Of a stretch of DNA of 64,000 bases, positions 45,941-54,358 are shown piece after piece; the first letter of the stretch is position 1; each line of letters opens with the position of its first letter. The DNA is taken from assembly GCA_041530395.1 (NCBI GenBank), contig CP136945.1, positions 682,001 through 746,000 of the forward strand. Direction: 5' to 3'. The notes under the pieces were generated by a model. It did no database searches and had not been told where the DNA came from. It worked only from the letters and a program-made list of their open reading frames with translations. Source of the stretch: Thermosynechococcaceae cyanobacterium Okahandja (GTDB lineage: Bacteria > Cyanobacteriota > Cyanobacteriia > Thermosynechococcales > Thermosynechococcaceae). Position numbers and translations under genes: made by a program.

Positions 45941-46663
45941 TTAGGGCATGAGTAGGCGCTGTACCCGATCGCGATCCTCGAGGTGCCCCACCAAGCGCCG
46001 CACGGGCGGTGGATGCACCCGCACCAAGGTGGGAGTGGCCGTCACTTGATCCTCTTCGGCAAATTCCGGCTGTTTTGTAACATCCACTACTTTTAGGGTA
46101 TAGGGAACTGTTAAACACTGGCTCAAGAGGGTGTGGAGATGTTTCAGCACCTGCTCCACCGCATTGGTTTCGCTGGCCACGTAGAGACGCAGGACGTAGC
46201 GATCCGGCTCGTTCAGGCGGGGGATAAAACTACTGGCGGGGGTTGCCTCCCGCAAATCATAGACGAGATCGTGGTGCTCCCACAGTTGCGGAAAGGCCGT
46301 CCGATAGGAGGCAATGGCTTGGCGATCGCCCACCCGTTCTGGAGCCTCCACCAGTTGCCACGGCAGATTTTTTTGATCCGGCAGGGCAAAGAGGGCATCG
46401 AGTAGGGGGCGGTGCGGCCATGCCAAGGGATAGACCTCTGCCGCCACCCGTAGCCGTTGCTGCTCCTCATCAAACCAGTAGTCAACCGCCGCGGTGTAAT
46501 AGGGTACAAGGAATAGGGGCGGCTCCTGCAGATCTAGGAGTTGTTGCAGGGCATGGCAAAGGTCTTGGTGCCAATGCCCTTGCTTGGTGGCATCACGGCA
46601 GAACACCACATCCTGACCCGGGGTAAACAGGGCAAGCCCCTTATAGAGGATGGGTCGGATCAC
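45941..46663 (-). CDS. KaiB-domain protein with an N-terminal extension
   Basis: 240 residues. The C-terminal 90 (from about residue 152: DRYVLRLYVASETNAVEQVL, CLTVPYTLKVVDVTKQPEFA, TATPTLVRVHPPPVRRLVGH) form a KaiB-like thioredoxin fold, similar to KaiB and to the sensor domain of SasA. The N-terminal 150 residues (FTPGQDVVFCRDATKQGHWH) are an unassigned domain. It is not the canonical 100-residue KaiB and has no histidine kinase. It may be a clock-associated or redox-related protein. It lies 31 bp downstream of the pilT-like gene on the same strand. Confidence 0.78.
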   Translation of the reverse strand: MIRPILYKGLALFTPGQDVVFCRDATKQGHWHQDLCHALQQLLDLQEPPLFLVPYYTAAVDYWFDEEQQRLRVAAEVYPLAWPHRPLLDALFALPDQKNLPWQLVEAPERVGDRQAIASYRTAFPQLWEHHDLVYDLREATPASSFIPRLNEPDRYVLRLYVASETNAVEQVLKHLHTLLSQCLTVPYTLKVVDVTKQPEFAEEDQVTATPTLVRVHPPPVRRLVGHLEDRDRVQRLLMP

Positions 46664-46693
46664 AACCTTGCTGCCCCCTCCTCAGGAGCGTTG

Positions 46694-48088
46694 TTATACC
46701 CGTCCCCGCAGAATTTGTGCCATTTCATTGGGCTTCGGCGAGTTTTCAATCGCCGTTTCCTCATCAATCCGCCCCGCCTCGTAGAGTTCATAGAGGCACT
46801 GATTCATGGTACACATCCCATCATAGGTACATTGAGGAATAATCGCCTCAATTTGCTCCACATCACCGCGCAAGATATAGTCCTTGATGGCATCGGTGTT
46901 GATCATGATTTCATGAATGGCGGCCCGCTTGCCATCGGTAGTGCGCACCAGGGCTTGGGCAATAACAGCCACCAGTGACTCTGCCACCTGCATCCGCATC
47001 GGGCCTTGTTCATCGGGGTTATAGAGGTTCAGAATCCGCTCAATGGTTTTTACGGCACTGTTGGTGTGCAGCGTCCCAAAAACTAAGTGACCTGTTTGGG
47101 CGGCTTTGAGGGCGGTATTCACGGTTTCCCGATCCCGCATCTCCCCAATCAGGATAATGTCGGGGTCTTCCCGCAGGGAGGCTTTGAGGGCATTATCAAA
47201 CTTGAGGGTATGAATGCCCACCTCCCGCTGCCGGATCATAGCCCGCCGACTGTGGTGGACAAATTCGACCGGATCCTCAATGGAGATAATATGCTTGGGC
47301 ATCTCAGTATTGATATAGTCCACCATGGCCGCAAGGGTTGTTGACTTACCGGAGCCGGTTGGGCCGGTGACGAGGATCAGTCCTTTGTGGTAGTGGCACA
47401 GATCCTTAAAGACCGGTGGCAGGTTCAACTGCTCAAGGGTGAGAATTTTGACTGGAATGAGACGCAATACCATTGCCGGGCCTTTCATGGCCACAAAAAT
47501 GTTAATCCGCACCCGACACATGCCTTCGTATTGGTAGGCACCGTCGTACTCTAAATGGGTGCGAAACTGCTCTATTTGCTGGGGGGTGAGCAGTTCGTTT
47601 AACCAGTAATTAAAGGTTTCTTCATCGGTGACCGGGTAGTTGGTAATTTCGAGTTTGCCGCGATCGCGAAAGCGTGGGGCTTCGCCAACGCCGACGTGAA
47701 TATCGGAGTAACCGTGTTCAAAGGCTTCCCGCACCAACTGCTCCATGGTTGGCCCTGAAATCCGCGCCGCAGGAGTGTGCATCGGCTGTGTGGGCACCAT
47801 CTGCTGGGGCATCCCCTGAGGTGGTGGGGCTTGGGGCGGCATGGGTCGCGGTGGCATCCCCTGAGGTGGTGGCGCTTGGGGCGGCATGGGTCGCGGTGGC
47901 ATCCCCTGAAGCGGTGGCGCTTGGGGCGGCATGGGTCGCGGTGGCATCCCCTGAGGTGGTGGCGCTTGGGGCGGCATGGGTCGCGGTGGCATCCCCTGAG
48001 GCGGTGGGGCTTGGGGCGGCATGGGTCGCGGTGGCGGCATCGGTGGAGTATTCGGCATACGGGGCGGTGGAGTTTGGGGGTTCGTCAT
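46694..48088 (-). CDS. PilT-like type IV pilus ATPase with Pro-rich N-terminus
   Basis: 464 residues. The first about 100 are Pro/Met/Gln-rich and hold five copies of a 15-residue repeat. The ATPase part has Walker A (LVTGPTGSGKSTTLAA), Walker B (IILIGEMRDRETVN), the His box (GHLVFGTLHTNSA) and the C-terminal AIHEIMINTDAI like the PilT AIRNLIRE motif. PilT drives pilus retraction and twitching. Cyanobacteria carry several PilT paralogues, and the repeat makes this one distinct. Upstream on the strand is a 116-bp gap to sfsA. Confidence 0.88.
   Translation of the reverse strand: MTNPQTPPPRMPNTPPMPPPRPMPPQAPPPQGMPPRPMPPQAPPPQGMPPRPMPPQAPPLQGMPPRPMPPQAPPPQGMPPRPMPPQAPPPQGMPQQMVPTQPMHTPAARISGPTMEQLVREAFEHGYSDIHVGVGEAPRFRDRGKLEITNYPVTDEETFNYWLNELLTPQQIEQFRTHLEYDGAYQYEGMCRVRINIFVAMKGPAMVLRLIPVKILTLEQLNLPPVFKDLCHYHKGLILVTGPTGSGKSTTLAAMVDYINTEMPKHIISIEDPVEFVHHSRRAMIRQREVGIHTLKFDNALKASLREDPDIILIGEMRDRETVNTALKAAQTGHLVFGTLHTNSAVKTIERILNLYNPDEQGPMRMQVAESLVAVIAQALVRTTDGKRAAIHEIMINTDAIKDYILRGDVEQIEAIIPQCTYDGMCTMNQCLYELYEAGRIDEETAIENSPKPNEMAQILRGRV
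47810..48034. repeat. Five 45-bp tandem repeats inside the pilT-like gene
   Basis: Exact period of 45 bp: units begin at 47810, 47855, 47900, 47945 and 47990. Each encodes the 15 residues RPMPPQAPPPQGMPP (the third with a Leu for Pro). The high sequence identity suggests recent expansion by slippage or unequal exchange. Not a CRISPR: no unique spacers. Confidence 0.9.
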
Positions 48089-48204
48089 AAGGGCTGCTCA
48101 GGCAATCAATGGGTTAATTTCAGTGTGCCACGCCTACTCTAGAACCTTGACCGTGGTGATATTTTTGTTACAACACCGTTTTAGTTGGCGTTATCTTTAG
48201 TGGC

Positions 48205-48942
48205 CTAAAGGGCGAGTGCTGCCTTTCCCAAAAAGGAGATTTCCGTGGGGCTGATGCCAAAACGATAGGGGAGCACTTCAACCCCGGCGGCGATCGCGTC
48301 CCGCAACAGTTCACCGTAGGTGGGGTCAGCACTATCTCCGGGCGCAAAGCGATCGCAATCGCCACGATTAATAAAGTACAGCATACACACACGCACCTGC
48401 GGCTGGTGTTGGCGCAGCCACTGCAACTCCCGTAAATGTTTTTGGCCGCGGCTGGTCACCGTATCTGGGAATAGGGCCAACCCAGCGTGCGCCCAAGTGG
48501 TACTTTTAACTTCCACGTAGGCAGGGGGGCGCTTTGGATGCCCACTCAACAAAAAATCAATGCGACTGCCCTCTTGGCCGTAACGAACTTCTCGCTGCTG
48601 CTGAGGGTAGCCCGCTAACTCCGACAGCACCCCCGCCTGCAGAGCCGCCGCCACCACTCGATTCGGCAGGCCGGTGTTGACCCCCACCCACGTCCCATCC
48701 ACAAAAATCATTTCCCACGTGTAGGCCAGCTTGCGCTTGGGGTCAGGGTGATAGGACACCTGCACCGGCGCGCCAATTTCGCAGATCCCGGTCATTGGGC
48801 CTGTATTCGGACAGTGAGCCGTGATGCGATCGCCACTCATCAGTTCAATTTCGGCAAAGAAGCGCTTGTACCGCTGACGCAAAATACCCGCCTGCAGGGG
48901 TGGGTAAGTGTACGGCCAGAGCGCCTGAGGGGTTACATCCAA
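48205..48942 (-). CDS. sfsA: SfsA family DNA/RNA nuclease
   Basis: 245 residues. The order KRFFAEIELMSGDRITAHCP, NTGPMTGI, SRIDFLLSG, YVEVKSTTWAH and PDTVTSRGQKHLRELQWL matches SfsA, whose nuclease-fold core uses the Asp and Glu in RIDFLL and VEVK. E. coli SfsA was first named as a sugar fermentation stimulation factor and binds DNA. It is a single gene. Confidence 0.9.
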   Translation of the reverse strand: MDVTPQALWPYTYPPLQAGILRQRYKRFFAEIELMSGDRITAHCPNTGPMTGICEIGAPVQVSYHPDPKRKLAYTWEMIFVDGTWVGVNTGLPNRVVAAALQAGVLSELAGYPQQQREVRYGQEGSRIDFLLSGHPKRPPAYVEVKSTTWAHAGLALFPDTVTSRGQKHLRELQWLRQHQPQVRVCMLYFINRGDCDRFAPGDSADPTYGELLRDAIAAGVEVLPYRFGISPTEISFLGKAALAL

Positions 48943-49278
48943 GACCGATACCCGCCAGATTACGAATTGCTACCAAAACCCGTTCATAGGTAAAATGCCA
49001 GCCCCCCAACTCAACGGAAGGCTGACATCTTACAGGTTATTAAAGGAGATTTAAGGTTAAGGTCTTTATGCGCTGACCTCATTTCAATACCCTTGATCTT
49101 GGCATCCCTTTTGCCGGAAGAGCCGCTTCTCTAATCTTTTCTTTATATTTCCCAAAACTACAATCCCGTAACACAAGTTGCCAGTGGCACCCCTGAATCT
49201 GGGGCTAGGGGGGCTAGGAAATGATCACAAATCACGTAATATTAAGATGTATGTCGCAAATCTTAAGAATTTTCTAGT
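48943..49278. promoter_or_regulatory. 336-bp gap between sfsA and rubA, with inverted repeat
   Basis: No supported gene. Just before rubA, TTAAGAT (49242-49248) pairs with ATCTTAA (49260-49266) over an 11-base loop, overlapping a -10-like TAATAT at 49238. This may be the rubA promoter and an operator. Around 49005-49030, CAGCC/GGCTG can form a weak hairpin. The rest is unremarkable. Confidence 0.4.
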
Positions 49279-49614
49279 ATGACCGCCGAAAGCCCTGACG
49301 ATGCCCTACTAGATCGGTTTGAATGTCGCGCCTGCGGCTACGTTTACGAACCTGCCAAAGGGGACAGCAGCCGCGGCATTGCCCCAGGTACCGCCTTTGC
49401 CGACTTGCCCATCAACTGGCGCTGCCCGGTGTGTAGCGCTCCTAGGAAGCAATTTAGCAATATTGGGCCGGTAGGCTCTCCCTCAGGGTTCAAAGAAAAC
49501 TTAAACTATGGTTTTGGGGTCAATGCCCTCACCCCCGGCCAAAAAAACCTCCTCATCTTTGGTGGTCTTGCCCTTGCCCTTCTGTTTCTACTGAGTTTCT
49601 ATAATGTCCGCTAA
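49279..49614 (+). CDS. rubA: Membrane-anchored rubredoxin A
   Basis: 111 residues. The iron-binding cysteines are in FECRACGYVYEPA and WRCPVCSAPRKQF, and the C-terminal membrane span is LLIFGGLALALLFLLSFYNVR. RubA is needed for assembly of photosystem II (reported in cyanobacteria and plants). It overlaps the start of ycf48 by 11 bp, which argues for coupled translation. Confidence 0.95.
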   Translation: MTAESPDDALLDRFECRACGYVYEPAKGDSSRGIAPGTAFADLPINWRCPVCSAPRKQFSNIGPVGSPSGFKENLNYGFGVNALTPGQKNLLIFGGLALALLFLLSFYNVR

Positions 49615-50629
49615 GCCCATTAAATTCTATCAGCAAAAAATAATTCCCTTGATTGGTAGCCTCGTTACCATGGTGGTGCTGTGGCTCGCCGCGAGTACCC
49701 ATGCCCTTGCCATTGCCAGCCTTGACTACAACCCGTGGGAAGCGCTGCAACTGCCCACTACTTCCACCATTCTGGACATCAGCTTTATCGATGCCAACCA
49801 TGGCTGGCTTGTGGGTGCCGATGCCACCCTGATGGAAACCCGCGACGGTGGCCGCACTTGGGAACCCCGCACCCTTGTGTTAGATAACCCGGCCTATCGC
49901 TTTAACAGCATTAGCTTTAAGGGTAACGAAGGGTGGATTGTGGGCGAGCCACCGATTATGCTGCACACCCAAGATGGCGGTCAATCTTGGAGTCAAATTC
50001 CCCTCAGCCCCAAACTGCCGGGAGCACCCCGCTTAGTGACGGCCCTCGGCCCGGGTCAAGCAGAAATGATGACCGATGTTGGTGCCATCTACCGCAGCCA
50101 AGATGGGGGTAAAAACTGGCAAGCCCTTGTACAGGAAGCCATTGGTGTGATGCGTAACCTCAACCGTTCCGCCAGCGGCGAGTACGTAGCGGTCTCCTCC
50201 CGTGGTAGCTTTTACTCAACTTGGCAGCCCGGCCAAACCGCATGGGAACCCCATAACCGCACCAGTTCGCGGCGGGTTCATAACATGGGCTTTACCCCCG
50301 AGGGCAAGTTATGGATGATTGTGAACGGCGGTAAAATTGCCTTTTCAGATCCTAACAATCCCGAAGACTGGGGCGAACTCCTCAGCCCTCTCCGGCGCAA
50401 TAGTGTGGGGTTCTTGGATTTAGCTTACCGTACCCCCAACGAAGTGTGGTTGGCCGGCGGCAGTGGCGTGTTGCTGTGTAGTCGCGATGGCGGTCAGACA
50501 TGGCAGCAAGACGTGGACATGAAACAGGTGCCCTCCAATTTTTACAAGATTCTGTTTTTTAGCCCAGAGCAGGGGTTCATTATTGGCCAGCGGGGCATTC
50601 TGCTGCGCTACGTCAGCAGCCTCCAGTAA
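49604..50629 (+). CDS. ycf48: Photosystem II assembly factor Ycf48 (HCF136)
   Basis: 341 residues. A signal peptide (VTMVVLWLAASTHALA) precedes a seven-bladed beta-propeller. Repeats include DANHGWLVGADATLMETRDG, GGRTWEPR and DGGQSWSQIP. Ycf48 binds early D1 and assembles PSII reaction centres. There is no lipobox cysteine at the cleavage site. In many cyanobacteria psbEFLJ follows; here a response regulator follows instead. Confidence 0.95.
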   Translation: MSAKPIKFYQQKIIPLIGSLVTMVVLWLAASTHALAIASLDYNPWEALQLPTTSTILDISFIDANHGWLVGADATLMETRDGGRTWEPRTLVLDNPAYRFNSISFKGNEGWIVGEPPIMLHTQDGGQSWSQIPLSPKLPGAPRLVTALGPGQAEMMTDVGAIYRSQDGGKNWQALVQEAIGVMRNLNRSASGEYVAVSSRGSFYSTWQPGQTAWEPHNRTSSRRVHNMGFTPEGKLWMIVNGGKIAFSDPNNPEDWGELLSPLRRNSVGFLDLAYRTPNEVWLAGGSGVLLCSRDGGQTWQQDVDMKQVPSNFYKILFFSPEQGFIIGQRGILLRYVSSLQ

Positions 50630-50690
50630 AACGAAGCCATGAAACGAGGGTGGTAGAATTAAGGCAACTGTGCAGCAGACAGGTTGTTTT

Positions 50691-51455
50691 ATGCTTTCCC
50701 TTGAGACTGCGGCGGATGTTTCTGTACCCCCTGTATCAGCGGCGATCGCGCATATTTTAGTCATTGAGGATGAAGACTTAATCCGAGAGACATTGCTGCT
50801 TGCGCTGCAGGAGGAGGGGTTTGAGACCATTGCGGCAGCGGATGGTCAAGAGGCGCTGAGCCTCATTAACGCCCATCTCCTGCGTCCCCATACCGAACTC
50901 ACCCCAACCGTCAATTTAATTATTTTGGATCTGATGCTGCCCGGGATCAGTGGCTTAGATTTGTGCCGCTTAATTCGCCGCGAGGGCTGCACCGTACCGA
51001 TTCTGATGATTAGTGCTAAAGGCAGTGAAATTGATCGGGTAGTGGGTCTAGAAATTGGCGCCGATGACTACCTCTCCAAACCCTTTGGGATGCGGGAGCT
51101 AGTGGCTCGCTGTCGCGCCCTGTTGCGGCGAGTTCAGTCCCAGCCCAATGCCTCACCGCCCGTGCTGCGGTTTCAAGATATCTGCCTGTATCCCCAAGAG
51201 TGCCGCGTGACCCTGCGGGGAGAAGACGTGAATTTATCCCCCAAAGAGTACAAGCTGTTGGAGCTATTCATGCGGCAGCCGCGCCGCGTATGGCCGCGGG
51301 AGCAGTTGTTAGATCAGGTGTGGGGGCACGACTTTATTGGGGATAGTAAAACCGTCGATGTGCATATTCGCTGGTTACGGGAAAAAATCGAAACAGATCC
51401 CAGTCAGCCTGAGTATATTCTCACGGTGCGGGGGTTTGGTTATCGCTTCGGTTGA
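50691..51455 (+). CDS. OmpR/PhoB-family response regulator
   Basis: 254 residues from the ATG at 50691 (MLSLETAADVSVPPVSA); an upstream GTG would add seven. The receiver domain has acidic residues in VIEDEDLI, a phospho-acceptor Asp in IILDLMLPGISGLD and Lys in LSKPFGM. The winged-helix domain ends in DSKTVDVHIRWLREKIE. It resembles cyanobacterial SphR-like regulators but the target is unknown. No histidine kinase gene is adjacent. The 3' end overlaps a small convergent gene by 35 bp. Confidence 0.85.
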   Translation: MLSLETAADVSVPPVSAAIAHILVIEDEDLIRETLLLALQEEGFETIAAADGQEALSLINAHLLRPHTELTPTVNLIILDLMLPGISGLDLCRLIRREGCTVPILMISAKGSEIDRVVGLEIGADDYLSKPFGMRELVARCRALLRRVQSQPNASPPVLRFQDICLYPQECRVTLRGEDVNLSPKEYKLLELFMRQPRRVWPREQLLDQVWGHDFIGDSKTVDVHIRWLREKIETDPSQPEYILTVRGFGYRFG

Positions 51456-51633
51456 TCACCAGCAACACCACCGCCATGGCAATACTCGGGCCTAACACAA
51501 GGGTCATAATCACCCCTAAATTAGGTGGCAGGGGGTACAGGGGAGCGATTGTCTTCAGGCCAAGGGCGATCGCCAACGAAAGGCTCAAGACCGCCAAGAC
51601 CCATCTAACTTCTCGCCAAAGGGAGGGAATCAT
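51421..51633 (-). CDS. Small two-span membrane protein
   Basis: 70 residues with two hydrophobic stretches (VLAVLSLSLAIALGLK and LGVIMTLVLGPSIAMAVVLL). It begins four bases inside the Gdt1-like gene end (ATG at 51633, upstream stop at 51630), so translation is probably coupled and the protein may work with that exporter. No family is recognised. Confidence 0.6.
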   Translation of the reverse strand: MIPSLWREVRWVLAVLSLSLAIALGLKTIAPLYPLPPNLGVIMTLVLGPSIAMAVVLLVINRSDNQTPAP

Positions 51634-52259
51634 GCGGGTACGCCTTGCACGGCTGTGACAAGGGCAAAAATCAAAAACAGGAGGCCTCCCCCCAAGGTGA
51701 GGGTGCGTTCCGAAAGTTTACCGGCAATTAAGCCACCCCCCAGAACGGCAATTGCCGCACAAATACCATGGCCAGCAATCGCGCCTAGGGCAACACCCCA
51801 CGGGTTATGGGTGGTTGCAAGCGTAATCGTGGCAATTTGGGTGCGATCGCCCCACTCAGCGGTAAAGGTCAGAGTAAAGGCCTCGAAAACAGTGGCCCAG
51901 ATCGGATTCTTGCCCCAATGGCTAAAGCTGGCCTCCGCCTTTTCCACCGTTTCTGCTGCTGCTTCACACTCGTCTTCGCAGGGGCTGTCCGCCATCCGCC
52001 ACCCTTGGGTCAGCATTTTGAGGCCAAAAAACGTGAACAGGCCAATGGCCGCATAAAACGTAAAGGCCTTGGGGAGCAAACTAAACACCTTGGCTACAGC
52101 AATGGAAAGCAGGGTCATAACAATTAGCGCCGCCCAAACCCCAAGAAAGACCCAGCGCTTGCTGTGCCGCGTTGCCAAAATCATGCCAATAAAAAACGTC
52201 TTATCCCCTAACTCAGCAATCGTGATCAGGGTGAGTCCTGCCGTAAATGCCGTTAGCAT
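51630..52259 (-). CDS. TMEM165/GDT1 family cation exporter (Mnx-like)
   Basis: 209 residues, about six to seven spans. Both halves carry the family motif ExGD(K/R)T: ITIAELGDKTFF near the start and FTAEWGDRTQIATITL after a charged loop. In cyanobacteria and plants such proteins export Mn2+ (or exchange cations with H+) and protect against excess Mn. The cytoplasmic loop is rich in Glu (CEDECEAAAETVEKAEA). A small membrane protein follows with a four-base overlap. Confidence 0.88.
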   Translation of the reverse strand: MLTAFTAGLTLITIAELGDKTFFIGMILATRHSKRWVFLGVWAALIVMTLLSIAVAKVFSLLPKAFTFYAAIGLFTFFGLKMLTQGWRMADSPCEDECEAAAETVEKAEASFSHWGKNPIWATVFEAFTLTFTAEWGDRTQIATITLATTHNPWGVALGAIAGHGICAAIAVLGGGLIAGKLSERTLTLGGGLLFLIFALVTAVQGVPA

Positions 52260-52306
52260 TTAGAATAAAGCTCAACAATGGCCATATCCTACGCTAGCAC
52301 GCAGCG

Positions 52307-52342
52307 TTGACATCCTCCCTGCCCTAAAGGACGGGGTCTCTC
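52307..52342 (+). repeat. IS200/IS605-type end remnant upstream of tldD
   Basis: CATCCTCCCTGCCCTAAAGG followed by ACGGGGTCTC forms an imperfect hairpin (CCCTGCCC with GGACGGGG, TAAA loop) of the kind found at right ends of IS200/IS605 elements. No transposase is next to it; it is a solo end or a chance match, and lies in the tldD promoter region. Confidence 0.4.
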
Positions 52343-52353
52343 GGAGTGTTCGG

Positions 52354-53793
52354 ATGAGTGAACCTAATTTAGACGCACTATTCAACCAAATCGATTTACC
52401 CCTAGATTGGCTGGGGCTGCGCTACGTGGAGGAAACCGTAACGACCCGCAGCGCCCGCGACGGCCATCCCGAAACCAACCAGCGGGTGCACCAGCGGGGT
52501 GTAATGGTGGAAGTTCTTGTGGAGGGTCAGTTTGGCTACGCCGCCACCCCCAAACTGGCTCCCTCGGCGATTCATGCCGCCATTCACAATGCTTACCAGC
52601 AAGCCAAGGCCGCTGCGCCTTGGCAACTCTTTAGGTTTACCCCCGCTGCCCGTGGCGCGGCGAAAGGAACCTATCAATCGCCCCAACAGCAACCGTTTGA
52701 TCGCTTGTCACCGGCAGAGGTGAGCGATCTGTTAGCACGACTGTGTCAAGACCTGAATGTGGCCGACACGATTGTGCAAACCCGTGCCTTTGTCCAGACG
52801 GTGGAAACCACGAGCCGCTGGTTGGCCAGTGACGGCAGTGCCATTGAACAGCAGTTTTACCAAGTGCTCACCGATATGAGTGCCACCGCCCAAACGGCAG
52901 GAGTGGTGCAGCAGCGCACCGATCACGGTTGGCTGGCTCGCTGCTATCAGGGAGGGCTGGAGTGGTTTGAGCCGGAGAGCCTAACAGAGCGCGCCCGCCG
53001 TATTGGCGAACAGGCCGTGGAACTGTTGAGTGCCCCCGAGTGCCCCGAAATGACCACCACCCTCGTCTTGGCACCCGATCAAATGATGCTGCAGATCCAC
53101 GAGAGTATTGGCCACCCGCTGGAGCTAGATCGGATTCTGGGGGATGAGCGCAATTACGCCGGCAGTAGCTTTATTCGACTCGAGGATTTTGGAGAGCGGC
53201 AGTACGGATCGCCCCTGCTCAATGTCACCTTTGACCCCAGTGTCACCGGTGAACTGGCTAGCTATGCCTTTGATGATATTGGCGCAACGGCAGAGCGCAC
53301 GTACCTCATTAAAGCGGGGCGGTTACTGCGGGGGCTAGGTAGCCTTGAAAGCCAGCAGCGAGCCGGAGTCGCCGGAGTGGCTAACGCCCGCGCTTGCTCT
53401 TGGAATCGTCCCCCCATTGATCGCATGGCCAACCTCAATATTGAGCCGGGCGATGCTAGCTTTGACCAGATCATTGGCAGCATTGAGTCGGGCATCTATA
53501 TGGAGGCGAACCGCTCTTGGTCGATTGATGACTACCGCCTTAAGTTTCAGTTTGGCTGTGAGTACGCCAAGCTCATCGAACAGGGTCGCCTTACCCGCAC
53601 GGTGCGGAACCCCAACTATCGGGGCACGACTCCCGAGTTTTGGCACAGCCTAATTGCTGTGGGGGATGCCACCACCATGGGCATGTTTGGCACGCCCTTT
53701 TGTGGGAAAGGGGAACCCAACCAAGCCATTCGGGTCGGTCATGCCTCGCCCGTGTGTGCCTTTGCTAATATCCAAGTGTTTGGTGGCGGTTGA
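52354..53793 (+). CDS. tldD: TldD family metalloprotease
   Basis: 479 residues. The zinc-binding motif HESIGHPLELDRILGDE (HExxxH) is present at about residue 249, and later ERTYLIKAG and GMFGTPFCGKGEPNQAIRVG follow the family. With PmbA it forms a protease that processes modified peptides and degrades unstructured ones. The pmbA gene is 12 kb away at 39516, whereas the pair is often adjacent or close in other bacteria. Confidence 0.88.
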   Translation: MSEPNLDALFNQIDLPLDWLGLRYVEETVTTRSARDGHPETNQRVHQRGVMVEVLVEGQFGYAATPKLAPSAIHAAIHNAYQQAKAAAPWQLFRFTPAARGAAKGTYQSPQQQPFDRLSPAEVSDLLARLCQDLNVADTIVQTRAFVQTVETTSRWLASDGSAIEQQFYQVLTDMSATAQTAGVVQQRTDHGWLARCYQGGLEWFEPESLTERARRIGEQAVELLSAPECPEMTTTLVLAPDQMMLQIHESIGHPLELDRILGDERNYAGSSFIRLEDFGERQYGSPLLNVTFDPSVTGELASYAFDDIGATAERTYLIKAGRLLRGLGSLESQQRAGVAGVANARACSWNRPPIDRMANLNIEPGDASFDQIIGSIESGIYMEANRSWSIDDYRLKFQFGCEYAKLIEQGRLTRTVRNPNYRGTTPEFWHSLIAVGDATTMGMFGTPFCGKGEPNQAIRVGHASPVCAFANIQVFGGG

Positions 53794-53864
53794 GTGTCCG
53801 GCAGCACAGGAACTCAGCGGCGATGTATGTTGGAACTGATGTTCATGCCCTTTAATCGGTTCCT

Positions 53865-54251
53865 ATGCTATTACCACGTTACAGTCTATGGCTGAGTGCC
53901 ATCCTCGTCTTAGCGCCTGTGCCCGCAAGCACCCCAAGGGTGATGGCTCAAGTGCCGGGCAGCCAACCAACGATCAACATTGCTGAGTTGGTGCGGGCGC
54001 GGAACTATGCGCGCCAAGCGGCGGAGCGGGTGAATGGGGGGTTAACTCGCTATCGGGCCGACCAGTCAATGCACGGCCCAGTTCGGCAGGCTCCCTATGT
54101 CCGTAATCCAGACGGTTCCTACACCTTTCGGGTGTTGGGCTACCGGGTCACCAATGGGGTGGCGGCAACCCTGCCCTCGATTGAAACAATTGTGACGGTG
54201 GCGGCAGATGGTCGCACCACCGTAGAGTACAATGGCCCCATTCGCAACTAG
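53865..54251 (+). CDS. Secreted small protein of unknown function
   Basis: 128 residues with a signal peptide (LWLSAILVLAPVPAS, cleavage about residue 28). The mature part has IAELVRARNYARQAAERVNG and a beta-rich C-terminal half (SYTFRVLGYRVTNGVAATLP). No family recognised. It stands alone 71 bp after tldD. Confidence 0.65.
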   Translation: MLLPRYSLWLSAILVLAPVPASTPRVMAQVPGSQPTINIAELVRARNYARQAAERVNGGLTRYRADQSMHGPVRQAPYVRNPDGSYTFRVLGYRVTNGVAATLPSIETIVTVAADGRTTVEYNGPIRN

Positions 54252-54358
54252 GTTGTCGCTGAAATGCCGCTCAAGGGTGCGGGCGGCAGCGGGAGCGATC
54301 GCAAGCGGTGCAGTTTCAACTACTCTAGGAAATAGTCCTTAACGTTTGCCGCGCAACC

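Noticed and set aside
47810..48034. Regular repeats that could be a CRISPR array
   Set aside because: Units are head-to-tail without spacers and encode a Pro-rich protein repeat in frame.
47777..48142. Plus-strand frame with HGSRWHPLRWWRLGR repeats
   Set aside because: It is the antisense reading of the 45-bp repeats of the pilT-like gene.
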